From positions 310,001-374,000 of the forward strand of contig JBCBKP010000001.1 of the NCBI GenBank assembly GCA_038521625.1: a stretch of DNA of 64,000 bases. Reading direction: 5' to 3'. The position numbers and the translations under genes are program-made. The DNA comes from JBCBKP01 sp038521625. Lineage in GTDB: Bacteria; Planctomycetota; Phycisphaerae; Phycisphaerales; UBA1924. How positions within the stretch are numbered: the stretch's first letter is position 1; every line of letters begins with the position of its first letter. Below the pieces are notes generated by a model, which had not been told where the DNA came from, searched no databases, and was given only the letters and a program-made list of their open reading frames with translations. Of this stretch, positions 51,992 to 64,000 are shown in pieces.

Positions 51992-52483
51992 TCAGGCGCG
52001 GGCGGCTCGGCGCGCCGTCTTGCGGGCCGGCGGCGTGGGGGCCTCGTCCTCGTCCTCCTCGTCGAGATCGACGGCCGGGGTCGTGCTCGGCTTGACCTCG
52101 GTGACGGCGGCGCGGATCTCCGAGACGCTGCCCGAGCCGGCGAGCTTCTCCGCCGCGGGGCCGACGGCGACCTGGCCGACGAACGAGGCGCCCTCGGCGA
52201 CGACGAGCGTGCCCGCCTTGATGTCGCCGTGGACGGCGGCCTGGGCGTTCAGCGTCAGCAGCGAGCCGGCCTGCAGGTTGCCGCGGACGGTCCCGTCGAT
52301 GACGACCTTGTCGGCCTCGATGTCCGCCTCGCAGACGGCCGTCTCGCCGATCTGAACCTCACCCTTCGAGGCGATCCGCCCGTCGAAGCGGCCGAGGATG
52401 CGAGCGCCCTTGTCGAACTCCATCTCACCCTTGATCTTCGTGTCGGGGCCGATCACCGTAAGGTTGCTGTTCGTGGTCGCCAT
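51992..52483 (-). CDS. Bactofilin (module 2)
   Basis: A 163-residue bactofilin, paralogous to the 49262-49840 protein over the whole core (TVIGPDTKIKGEMEFDKG, ILGRFDGRI, VVIDGTVRGNLQ, GDIKAGTLVVAEGASFVG). The tail differs: an acidic stretch (DLDEEDEDE) followed by a basic end (ARKTARRAARA). GAAGGAG lies 9 bp before the ATG. The core is short enough to be a pure filament subunit; the different tails may direct the two bactofilins to different partners. Confidence 0.9.
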   Translation of the reverse strand: MATTNSNLTVIGPDTKIKGEMEFDKGARILGRFDGRIASKGEVQIGETAVCEADIEADKVVIDGTVRGNLQAGSLLTLNAQAAVHGDIKAGTLVVAEGASFVGQVAVGPAAEKLAGSGSVSEIRAAVTEVKPSTTPAVDLDEEDEDEAPTPPARKTARRAARA

Positions 52484-52736
52484 CGCGCGTCGCTCCTTCG
52501 AGTTGGTTCGTTGGGCCCCGTGGCCGGCGGTCCTCCCTCAGGCCCGCCGGTCCGGTCTGCTTCCTGCTTCTTTCCCGCGGATCGCCGAGCGAATCTCGGC
52601 CACGCCGCTTCGGCGCACCCACGCGCCGGGCAACCATGATAGTGATCCGCGTCGGACCGGCGTCGGCCGATAACCCCTGCATTTCGTGATCTGTGGGCGG
52701 CGCGTGGACATCCGTTCCCGGTAGGCTCGCCGCCCG

Positions 52737-53573
52737 ATGGCACTCGAATCCCTGGCCGAGCTCATCCCGCCGACCCTCGCGGTCCTCGAGGAGGCCGCCC
52801 CGGCCGTCGCCGAGGGCGAGGGCGGGCCGACGCCGTTTTTCTCGCCGAAGGGGCTGATCGCGCTCGTCACGCTCTCCGCCCTCGAGATCGTGCTGGGCAT
52901 CGACAACATCGTGTTCATCGCGATCGTGACCGGGAAGCTGCCCGAGCACCAGCGGGCCAAGGCCCGGAGCATCGGGCTGCTGCTCGCGATGGGCATGCGG
53001 ATCGCCCTGCTCTTCGCGATCGCCTGGGTGCTCTCCCTGAGCGAGCCGCTGTTCTCGATCGGCGCGAACGAGATCAGCATCAAGGACCTGATCCTGCTGC
53101 TCGGCGGCTTCTTCCTGATCGGCAAGAGCGTGTGGGAGATCCGCCACCTCGTCACACCGCACGCCGGGCACGCCGCGGGCGAGTCGAAGCGCGGCATGTC
53201 GCTCTCGACCGCGATCGTGCAGATCCTGATCCTCGACGCCGTCTTCTCGATCGACAGCGTGATCACCGCCGCGGGCATGACAGACAACATCCTGATCATG
53301 ATCACCGCCGTCATGATCTCGATCGGCGTGATGCTCGCCTTCGCGGGCCCGGTGAGCCGCTTCGTCGAGCGCCACCCCGAGGTCAAGGTGCTGGCGCTGG
53401 CGTTCCTGATCCTGATCGGCGTGCTGCTGCTCGCGGAAGGCTGGGGCGAGCACCTGGACCGGAACTACGTCTACGTCGCCATGGGCTTCGCGCTGACCGT
53501 CGATCTTCTGCAGATGCGCCAGGTGGGTGTGAGCAAGGCGTCGGCCGCCGGTGGGGCGACGGACGCGGAGTGA
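52737..53573 (+). CDS. TerC-family membrane protein
   Basis: A 278-residue integral membrane protein with about seven helices. The two acidic TerC signatures are present: ALEIVLGIDNIVFIAIVTG (about 47-65) and ILDAVFSIDSVITAAGM (about 160-176). TerC/Alx-type proteins are linked to metal (manganese) export and to metalation of exocytoplasmic enzymes. The start has no SD; TAGGCT lies 9 bp upstream of the ATG. It converges with aconitase with a 6-bp gap. Confidence 0.9.
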   Translation: MALESLAELIPPTLAVLEEAAPAVAEGEGGPTPFFSPKGLIALVTLSALEIVLGIDNIVFIAIVTGKLPEHQRAKARSIGLLLAMGMRIALLFAIAWVLSLSEPLFSIGANEISIKDLILLLGGFFLIGKSVWEIRHLVTPHAGHAAGESKRGMSLSTAIVQILILDAVFSIDSVITAAGMTDNILIMITAVMISIGVMLAFAGPVSRFVERHPEVKVLALAFLILIGVLLLAEGWGEHLDRNYVYVAMGFALTVDLLQMRQVGVSKASAAGGATDAE

Positions 53574-53579
53574 TCGGTC

Positions 53580-56363
<2,784 letters not shown>

Positions 56364-56450
56364 GTGGTCTCCTTTGCGGCTGAGACACTCTAGAAGGGGT
56401 CCGTTCCCGGATCCCGTCCGCCCGGAAAACCGCAAAAAACACGACGCAGA

Positions 56451-56490
56451 GCAATACATGCATCTGCATATGCATATACATCAATTACAA
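56451..56490. promoter_or_regulatory. AT-rich palindromic block between acnA and MBL gene
   Basis: A 40-bp AT-rich island in otherwise GC-rich DNA, with two ATGCAT hexamers 12 bp apart around TGCATATGCA and ATACAT at each end. It lies about 90 bp upstream of acnA and 50-85 bp upstream of the divergent hydrolase gene. A regulator-binding site or a shared promoter is likely. Confidence 0.45.
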
Positions 56491-56536
56491 GCCAGCCCAC
56501 GCACCGCCCGACCCCGGGCGCCCCAAGGAGGCCGAC

Positions 56537-57592
56537 ATGACCAACGCACGCACGCCGTCACGCCGCACGACCGCCGCCCGCCCAGCCGCCGCCCTCGTCC
56601 TCGCAGCCGCCTCGGCGGGGGCGCTCGCCCAGACCGAAACGTCCCGGCGCGGCGTCGTCGGATTCCTCGACCGAGCCCCCTCCGGGTTCATCGCGCCCCC
56701 GATCGACCCGACCGGGTCCGACCTCGTCACCCAAGAGCTCGCGCCGGGCGTCTACGCCCTCGTGAACACCAAACCCCCCGCCGACAACTCCGGCTTCGTC
56801 GTCGGCGAGCACGGCGTGCTCGTGATCGACAGCCACCTCACCCGCGAGATGGCCGAACTGATCCAGACCCGCGTCCGCGAGGTGACCGACAAGCCGATCC
56901 TCTACCTGGTCAACACCAACTACCACGGCGATCACACCTACGGCAACGCATGGTTCCCCGACGAGACCGTGATCATCGGCCACGAGGAGACCAGGCGGCT
57001 GATGGACGAGCTCCGCTCCGACGAGCTCCGCACGATGATCGCCGCGGCCCGCGGGCGATCGGTGCTCGGCCAGGTCGAGATCCGGCTCCCCGACGTCACC
57101 TTCACCGACCGCATGACCATCGACCTCGGCGGCAGGATCGTCGAGATCCACCACTTCGGCCACGCCAACACGCCGGGCGACGCGGTCGTCTTCGTGCCCG
57201 AGGCCTCGGTCGCCTGGACCGGCAACTTCGTGATCGGCGAGGGCTTCATCCCGCCGCTGCTCGACGGGCGCCCGCGCGACTACCTCAACACGCTCGCGGC
57301 GTTCTCCGCCGAGCTCTCGCCGCGCACGATCATCCCGGGCCACGGCCTGCCGACCGATCACGAGCACGTCGGCATGAACCTGAACTACCTCAACGACCTG
57401 CTCGCCGGCGTCGAGGACGCGCGGGCCCGAGGGCTGACGCTCGAGCAGACGCTCGCCGAGTTCGAGCTGCCGGCCGCGTACCGGTTCGAGGCGGGCACGC
57501 CATTCGAGCCCTTCGACCCGTTCGTCGCCGGCCTGCACCGGCTGCACGTCAAGGACGCCTACCTCGAGGCCGAGGCGCTCGGGGGCGAGTGA
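56537..57592 (+). CDS. Exported metallo-beta-lactamase-fold hydrolase
   Basis: A 351-residue secreted protein with an N-terminal signal (basic, then ALVLAAASAGALAQ). The metal-binding loop is NTNYHGDHTYGN with His130, Asp132 and His133; the first position of the usual HxHxDH motif is Asn128. FGHANTPGDAVVFVPE and the IIPGHGLP segment supply the other ligands. The substrate cannot be told; related proteins range from lactamases to quinoprotein-associated hydrolases. GAGG lies before the ATG (CAAGGAGGCC). Confidence 0.85.
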   Translation: MTNARTPSRRTTAARPAAALVLAAASAGALAQTETSRRGVVGFLDRAPSGFIAPPIDPTGSDLVTQELAPGVYALVNTKPPADNSGFVVGEHGVLVIDSHLTREMAELIQTRVREVTDKPILYLVNTNYHGDHTYGNAWFPDETVIIGHEETRRLMDELRSDELRTMIAAARGRSVLGQVEIRLPDVTFTDRMTIDLGGRIVEIHHFGHANTPGDAVVFVPEASVAWTGNFVIGEGFIPPLLDGRPRDYLNTLAAFSAELSPRTIIPGHGLPTDHEHVGMNLNYLNDLLAGVEDARARGLTLEQTLAEFELPAAYRFEAGTPFEPFDPFVAGLHRLHVKDAYLEAEALGGE

Positions 57593-57608
57593 CCGAGCGA
57601 CGTCTCCT

Positions 57609-57646
57609 GCCGAGGCCCGCGCGGGGCGGTCCCGTCGGGCCTCGGC
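57609..57646. terminator. Strong 11-bp hairpin between convergent genes
   Basis: GCCGAGGCCCG and CGGGCCTCGGC pair perfectly across a 16-nt loop, between the hydrolase stop (57592) and the synthase stop (57650). No long T-tract on either side. Confidence 0.55.
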
Positions 57647-57649
57647 CCT

Positions 57650-58945
57650 TCACGCCCGAAGCACGAGCGCCGAGTTCTTCGCGCCGAACGCCAGGCAGTT
57701 GATCAGCGCCACGCGCGGCGCATCGCCCAGGGCACGCGCCGCGTTCGCACAGTAATCCAGATCGCAGTCGGGATCGGGCTCAACAAGATGCATGGTGGGG
57801 GGGCAGAAACGGTCCGACACGACCAGCCCCGCCATCGTCGCCACCAGACTCGCCAGCCCCGAAGCCCCCTGCGGGTGACCGATCAGGCTCTTCACGCTCG
57901 TCCCGATCAGCCCCGGGGCGTGCCCGCCAAACGCCTCCTTCACCGCCGCCGTCTCGCTCGCGTCGTTGAGCGGCGTCGCCGTGCCGTGGTAGTGCACCAG
58001 ATCGACTTCGGTCGGACCGACGCCCGCGTCCTCGAGCGCCAGGCGGATCGACCGCACGCACTCTGTCATCTCCGGGTCGGGCCGAACGCGGTGGTAGGCG
58101 TCGCACGTCGCGCCGTACCCCAGCAGCTCGCCGATCGGCTCGGCCTCGCGCCGCCGCGCGAAGCTGGGCCGCTCGATGACGGCCGCCCACGCGCCCTCGC
58201 CGAGCACGTACCCGTCGCGCGTCGCGCAGAACGGGCGCGACGCCGAATGCGCCATCCCCGGCTCGTCACACCAGTCGCGCGTCGAGATGACCCGCAGCAG
58301 CTCCATGCCGCTGAGCGTCTCCCAGCGCACGTGGGCGTCGGCGCCGACGACGACCCAGGCGTCCGGCGAGCCCGGGCGGCCTGTCCGAAGCTGGTCGAGC
58401 GCGAGCCCGCACGCGTCCGAAGAGCTCGCGCACCCCGTCGAAACGCACAGCGACGGGCCGCGCAGGCCGAGGCGGATCGAGAGCTCGCCCGCAAGGTTCC
58501 CGTGCGTCGCGTTCGTGATCGTCCACAGCGACGGCCGCCGGTCCGAGTAGGCCAGCCCGGCCTGATCGAGCGTGAAGTCGATCCCGCCCGCGCCGGTTCC
58601 CAGGATCAGCCCGACCCGCCGCGCTCGGTCATCGCCGGATGCGTCGAGGCCGGCGTGCGCCATCGCCTCTCGCGCCGCCGCCAGCGCCATCGGCACCAGC
58701 CGCGGCAGGCGCTCCAGGTCGGCCCGCTCCAGCACCGACGAAGCGTCGAACCCGTCGCACGGCGCCGCGACCGTGCCCCGGAGCATCGGGTGCTCGATCC
58801 CGTGCAAGCGGACGCCGCTGCGCCCCGCGCGGAGCGCCTCGCGGAAGGCGTCGATCCCGACGCCGATCGGGGTCACTGCGCCGAGCCCGGTGATCGCGCC
58901 GTGCCGCCCGCGTGCCGATCCGGATTCGGAGTCTGCGGAGTCCAA
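57650..58945 (-). CDS. Beta-ketoacyl-ACP synthase, KAS II-like
   Basis: A 431-residue condensing enzyme for fatty-acid or related chain extension. The start is TTG 58945, supported by TAGGCT 7 bp upstream; no ATG or SD is available. It has the KAS I/II triad: Cys172 in VSTGCASSSDA, His320 in VHYHGTATPLND and His357 in IGHPQGASG, with Lys352 in TSVKSLIGH. It opens with ITGLGAVTPIGVG. It is remote from the fab cluster at the left end and has no acpP neighbour, so it may be FabF or a specialised paralogue. Confidence 0.88.
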   Translation of the reverse strand: MDSADSESGSARGRHGAITGLGAVTPIGVGIDAFREALRAGRSGVRLHGIEHPMLRGTVAAPCDGFDASSVLERADLERLPRLVPMALAAAREAMAHAGLDASGDDRARRVGLILGTGAGGIDFTLDQAGLAYSDRRPSLWTITNATHGNLAGELSIRLGLRGPSLCVSTGCASSSDACGLALDQLRTGRPGSPDAWVVVGADAHVRWETLSGMELLRVISTRDWCDEPGMAHSASRPFCATRDGYVLGEGAWAAVIERPSFARRREAEPIGELLGYGATCDAYHRVRPDPEMTECVRSIRLALEDAGVGPTEVDLVHYHGTATPLNDASETAAVKEAFGGHAPGLIGTSVKSLIGHPQGASGLASLVATMAGLVVSDRFCPPTMHLVEPDPDCDLDYCANAARALGDAPRVALINCLAFGAKNSALVLRA

Positions 58946-58952
58946 GCCATCG

Positions 58953-58958
58953 AGCCTA
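58953..58958 (-). promoter_or_regulatory. Putative -10 box of KAS II-like gene
   Basis: TAGGCT on the minus strand, 7 bp before TTG 58945. The divergent gene has its own box at 58986-58991, so two leaderless promoters would sit 30 bp apart. Confidence 0.4.
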
Positions 58959-58985
58959 TCTGAGACGCCGGCCGAACGGCCGCGG

Positions 58986-58991
58986 TATCCT
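58986..58991 (+). promoter_or_regulatory. Putative -10 box of BamD-like gene
   Basis: TATCCT ends 7 bp before the ATG at 58999, which lacks an SD. Confidence 0.4.
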
Positions 58992-58998
58992 CGCCGCG

Positions 58999-60030
58999 AT
59001 GCCACACGCCGCACGCGCGCTCGCGACTCTGTTCGCCGCTCTGTTCGCCGCTCTGATCGCGGGAGATGCCCTCGGGCAGGCCCGCGAGTTCCAGCTCGAC
59101 CCGCGCCAGAGCACATTCGAGGAGACCAGCAACTTCGCGGAAGGCTCCGACGAGGCGCTGCTCGCCGAGGCACGCGAACTGATCGCGCGCGGCGAGGCCA
59201 AGTCCGCCCTGCGGATCCTCAACCCCTGGATCCGCGCCAACGAGCGGGCCCCCAACCCCTGGCTCCCGCAGGCCTACCTGCTCCGCGGCGACGCCCTCGT
59301 CATCCAGGGACGCGAGTTCCGCGCACTCTACGACTACGAGCTCATCGCCCGCTCCTACGCGGCGACCCCCGAGTTCTTGAACGCGATCGAGCGCGAGATC
59401 GAGGTCGCCGAGCGCTACCTCAACGGGCTGCGTCGAAAGATCCTCGGGCTCCGCGTCCAGGGCGCCAGGAACACCGGCGAGGAGCTGATGATCCGCGCTC
59501 AGGAACGCCTGCCGGGCTCCCCGCTCGCCGAGCGTGCCGCGATCACACTCGCCGACCACTACTTCGAGGAGCGCAAGCTCCGCCTCGCCGCCGACATGTA
59601 CGGCATCTTCGTGCAGAACTTCCCTCGCTCGGACGAGGTCAAACGCGCCCGCCTCAACCAGATCTTCGCCAACGTCGGCGCCTTCCCCGGCCCGGCCTAC
59701 GACGCCTCGACACTGATCGAGGCCCGGATCCTCCTCGACGAATACGCCGCGGACTACCCCGCCGAGACCGTCAGCGGCGGCATCGTCCAGGGGCTCGCCG
59801 ATCGCGTCGACGAGTCGCAGGCTCTCTCGATGCTCGAGACCGCACGCTGGTACCTCCGACGCGGCGACGAGTCCTCCGCCCGCTTCACGCTCCGCCGGCT
59901 CATCCGGCGTCACCCGGCGACCTCGACCGCGCGAGAGGCCTTCCGCGTCATGCAAGACCGCGGATGGGTCGAGGACGGCATGGCCCAACCCACCCCCGAG
60001 GGCGCTGCGAGCGAGGCCACTCGCCCGTGA
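58999..60030 (+). CDS. BamD-like TPR protein
   Basis: A 343-residue exported protein with a signal peptide (about 1-25, ending GDALGQA). Residues 45-310 are helical TPR-like repeats: DEALLAEARELIARGEAKSA, LADHYFEERKLRLAADMYGI and SSARFTLRRLIRRHPATSTA. The pattern 'pre-peptide, then TPRs of outer-membrane-assembly type' resembles BamD/YfiO, although a lipobox cysteine is missing. The last 4 bp overlap the lptE start (GTGA), pointing to a joint role at the outer membrane. Confidence 0.72.
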   Translation: MPHAARALATLFAALFAALIAGDALGQAREFQLDPRQSTFEETSNFAEGSDEALLAEARELIARGEAKSALRILNPWIRANERAPNPWLPQAYLLRGDALVIQGREFRALYDYELIARSYAATPEFLNAIEREIEVAERYLNGLRRKILGLRVQGARNTGEELMIRAQERLPGSPLAERAAITLADHYFEERKLRLAADMYGIFVQNFPRSDEVKRARLNQIFANVGAFPGPAYDASTLIEARILLDEYAADYPAETVSGGIVQGLADRVDESQALSMLETARWYLRRGDESSARFTLRRLIRRHPATSTAREAFRVMQDRGWVEDGMAQPTPEGAASEATRP

Positions 60031-60557
60031 TCCCCGCCCGCCCCCTCGTCGCCGCGCTCGTTCTCGCCGCGCTCGCCGCGTGCAGCAGCGACCCGACCCG
60101 CGGCTACGCCTTCGGCGGCGCGTTCGACGAAGAAGTCACCACCGTCGCGGTGCCGGTCTTCGACAACGCGACCTTCGTCCCGGGCGTCGAGCGCGAGCTC
60201 ACCGACGCGATCATCAAACGCATCCAGGCCCAGACGCCCTGGCGCGTCGCCTCGCTCGGACGCGCCGACACCACCCTCTCCGGCGCCGTCGTCGGCGTCG
60301 ACCAACGCTCGCTCTCCGTCGTCCCCGAGACCGGCTTCACCCAGGAGCAGGCCGTGCGCGTCACCGTCCGCTTCACCTGGCGCGACAACCGGACGGGCGA
60401 GGACCTGGTCGCCGTCGATGGATTCAGCGCCGCCGCCACGTTCACGCCCGCCCGCGGGACCAGCGGAGAGCCTGGCGAGCGCCCCGAACTCGGGCGCCGC
60501 GACGCGATCGACGAGCTCGCCGAGGCGATCGTCGAGCGCCTGCGCTCCCGCTGGTAG
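60027..60557 (+). CDS. lptE: LptE-family LPS-assembly lipoprotein
   Basis: A 176-residue lipoprotein, lipobox ALAAC with Cys19. It then reads GYAFGGAFDEEVTTVAVPVFDNATFVPGVERELTDAIIKRIQ, matching the LptE pattern GYxF...VavPvFeNxTxxPGlExeLT; L-G-V-VGVDQR and RFTWRDNRTGEDL follow. In other diderms LptE plugs the LptD barrel that inserts lipopolysaccharide in the outer membrane. The GTG start overlaps the stop of the BamD-like gene by 3 bp. Its presence argues for a classical LPS-bearing outer membrane. Confidence 0.88.
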   Translation: MIPARPLVAALVLAALAACSSDPTRGYAFGGAFDEEVTTVAVPVFDNATFVPGVERELTDAIIKRIQAQTPWRVASLGRADTTLSGAVVGVDQRSLSVVPETGFTQEQAVRVTVRFTWRDNRTGEDLVAVDGFSAAATFTPARGTSGEPGERPELGRRDAIDELAEAIVERLRSRW

Positions 60558-60749
60558 CCCCGCGCGTGCCAGCCTCTCCGCTCGAAACACCTTGCAAAGC
60601 CCTTCCATGCCCGTCGCGCGGTGTCCCGCACCCGCGAAGCTGCAACGGCTCGTCAGGGTGAACCGAACAAGAGACGCGCGCGCCGCGTCCCAATGGGGCG
60701 GTCTAGCGTTCCCAGGAGCCGAGCCCGGAAACGGATCGAGGGCCATTTG

Positions 60750-62807
<2,058 letters not shown>

Positions 62808-62837
62808 AGCTCGATACCGGATCGATCTGAATTCGAC

Positions 62838-62852
62838 CCGCGCTCCGCGCGG
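62838..62852 (+). terminator. Short GC hairpin after ftsH
   Basis: CCGCGC-TCC-GCGCGG, 30 bp after the ftsH stop codon; perfect 6-bp stem, no T-tract. The rest of the 275-bp gap to the next gene shows nothing recognisable. Confidence 0.35.
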
Positions 62853-63082
62853 CGTTCGACCAACCACCAGATCCGGCTGCGGCGTTCGCCTTCGAACGCG
62901 GCCCTAACCCAATCCGAACACGCCCGCACGCCCCGCACCAATCAGGACGCCGGGGGTCGGAGCCTCATGAATGGGGCCATTTCCCATTGGAACGGACCAA
63001 ATGCGTGCCCCCGCCCGACCGACACCAGCGGCACGAGTCGGTCTTGTCATCCGCCCAACGCGGGCGCTCGGGGAGTGTTCCA

Positions 63083-64000
63083 ATGTCGTGGTTCCGCAGC
63101 TCTGTCAAGGTCAAGCTCGGCTTCGTCGTCGTGCTCATGGCCTGTGTCTCGATCGTCGTCGGCGTTGTCGCCGTCACCCGTCTCGGTGAGATGAACGCTC
63201 GCCTGCACGACGTCGTCGACGTCTCCAGCGCAAGGGCGATGTTCGCGACCCGGATCCAGCGCAACCTCACCGAGCTGCACCGCGAGGAGAAGAACCTCGT
63301 GCTCGCCACCTCGATCGAGGACATGGACAAGTTCGCGGCCAAGATCGAGTCCACCGAGGCCGATCTGGCCGAGAACCTCGTCCAGCTCGAGAGCCTGACG
63401 CCCGCCGACGAGCTCCCGGTCATCGAGCAGTTCCGCGAGGCCTACGGCGCCTTCACGAACTACTCGCACAAGGTCCGGGACGAGACCCGCAAGAACACCG
63501 ACGTCCGCGCCCGCCAGCTCTCCGCCGGCCCGGGCAACGAGCACTTCACCGCCGCCGAGCACAAGCTCTTCGAGATCGTCGAGAACTACGAGCACAAGGT
63601 CTCCGAGCTCCAGGCGAAGCTGAGCAACGACCCGAGCCAGGCCGACGCCGCCAACCTCGCCAAGCTCTCCGAGGCGACCGGGCGGATGATCCTCGTCGAG
63701 CACATGGTCCAGGAGTTCATCGAGCTCGAGCGCATCGAGAAGCAGCTCCTGCTCGCCCAGTCCGACGAGGAGGCCGCGGCCCTCGCCGCCCACATGACCG
63801 AGGTCGAGCACAAGTTCGCCGAGGAGCTCGAGACGCTCCGGGCCCAGATCTCCGAGCAGGGCCAGGCCCTCCTCGCCGAGTTCGAGGCCCACTTCGCCGA
63901 GTGGCTCGCCGTGCACCACCAGGTCAGCGAGCTCTCGATCGCCGCGTCGAACCGCCACGCCCTCGAGATCTCCAAGGGCCCCGGCCGCGAGGCGTACCAG
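63083..64000 (+). CDS. Chemoreceptor-like sensor, 5' part (runs off window)
   Basis: An open frame from ATG 63083 (GGGGAG 8 bp upstream) to the window end, 306 residues without a stop. Residues 1-10 are short and basic, 11-32 are a transmembrane helix (GFVVVLMACVSIVVGVVAV), followed by a long helical exported region, LGEMNARLHDVVDVSSARAM and onward, of the four-helix-bundle sensor type. A duplicated bundle is possible because the region exceeds 250 residues. HAMP and signalling domains would lie beyond the window; a histidine kinase or diguanylate cyclase cannot be excluded. Confidence 0.72.
   Translation, partial: MSWFRSSVKVKLGFVVVLMACVSIVVGVVAVTRLGEMNARLHDVVDVSSARAMFATRIQRNLTELHREEKNLVLATSIEDMDKFAAKIESTEADLAENLVQLESLTPADELPVIEQFREAYGAFTNYSHKVRDETRKNTDVRARQLSAGPGNEHFTAAEHKLFEIVENYEHKVSELQAKLSNDPSQADAANLAKLSEATGRMILVEHMVQEFIELERIEKQLLLAQSDEEAAALAAHMTEVEHKFAEELETLRAQISEQGQALLAEFEAHFAEWLAVHHQVSELSIAASNRHALEISKGPGREAYQ

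Overview
The window is a GC-rich (about 70% by eye), gene-dense bacterial chromosome segment that fits a planctomycete of the Phycisphaerae/Phycisphaerales type. The evidence is indirect: short C-terminal tails ending PTPG...RRRR, two exported proteins ending in a 'GC-type' dockerin-like double repeat, twin right-handed beta-helix proteins with a PPxGPV N-terminal motif, and a diderm gene set (BamD-like, LptE, bactofilins, many lipoproteins). No rRNA, tRNA, CRISPR array, phage or insertion sequence was recognised. Many genes without a Shine-Dalgarno (SD) sequence carry a TANNNT hexamer 5-7 bp before the start codon, which suggests widespread leaderless transcription.

Layout. 0-5 kb: fatty-acid genes fabH, fabD, a proline-rich lipoprotein and fabG, then an ECF-type sigma factor overlapping a small DUF6768-like membrane protein. 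5-10.3 kb: two PEP-CTERM-like exported proteins, a BLUF photoreceptor, a DUF1569 protein, and a solitary atpD with an unknown partner. 10.5-14.5 kb: two tandem beta-helix proteins and a three-gene lipoprotein operon. 14.5-22.6 kb: solitary sucC, a DUF1232 protein, a thioredoxin-fold protein, a truncated haemoglobin, an MFS transporter, a methyltransferase and a two-DTGA aspartic protease. 23-28.6 kb: lepA, a small membrane protein, dispersed repeats, an ankyrin-repeat protein and a nitroreductase. 28.7-33.5 kb: a GldA/GldF/GldG-type ABC operon with a DUF4340 protein. 33.8-39.1 kb: a coiled-coil membrane protein, a periplasmic thioredoxin-like protein, rnc, the short rpmH, a SRAP protein and a dockerin-tailed protein.

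39.2-41.6 kb: solitary nuoB diverging from a compact marR / protoglobin-lipoprotein / thioredoxin-like cassette with a palindromic operator. 41.6-48.6 kb: ACT protein, YihY membrane protein coupled to an RluB-type pseudouridine synthase, a coiled-coil protein, a chorismate mutase/prephenate dehydratase with a histone-H1-like tail, and a membrane protein. 48.7-52.5 kb: a duplicated module of bactofilin plus zinc-ribbon bactofilin-like protein, flanking a dockerin-tailed GDSL hydrolase. 52.7-64 kb: TerC, aconitase, a metallo-beta-lactamase-fold hydrolase, a KAS-II-like synthase, a BamD-like/LptE pair, ftsH, and the 5' part of a chemoreceptor-like gene that runs off the end.

Working picture: mostly housekeeping metabolism and envelope biogenesis, with three local accessory themes: a gas/redox cassette (MarR, protoglobin, CPVC thioredoxin), a duplicated cytoskeletal module, and surface proteins carrying sorting tails or dockerin-like ends. 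Subunit genes of ATP synthase, complex I and succinyl-CoA synthetase stand alone, so those complexes must be completed from other loci.
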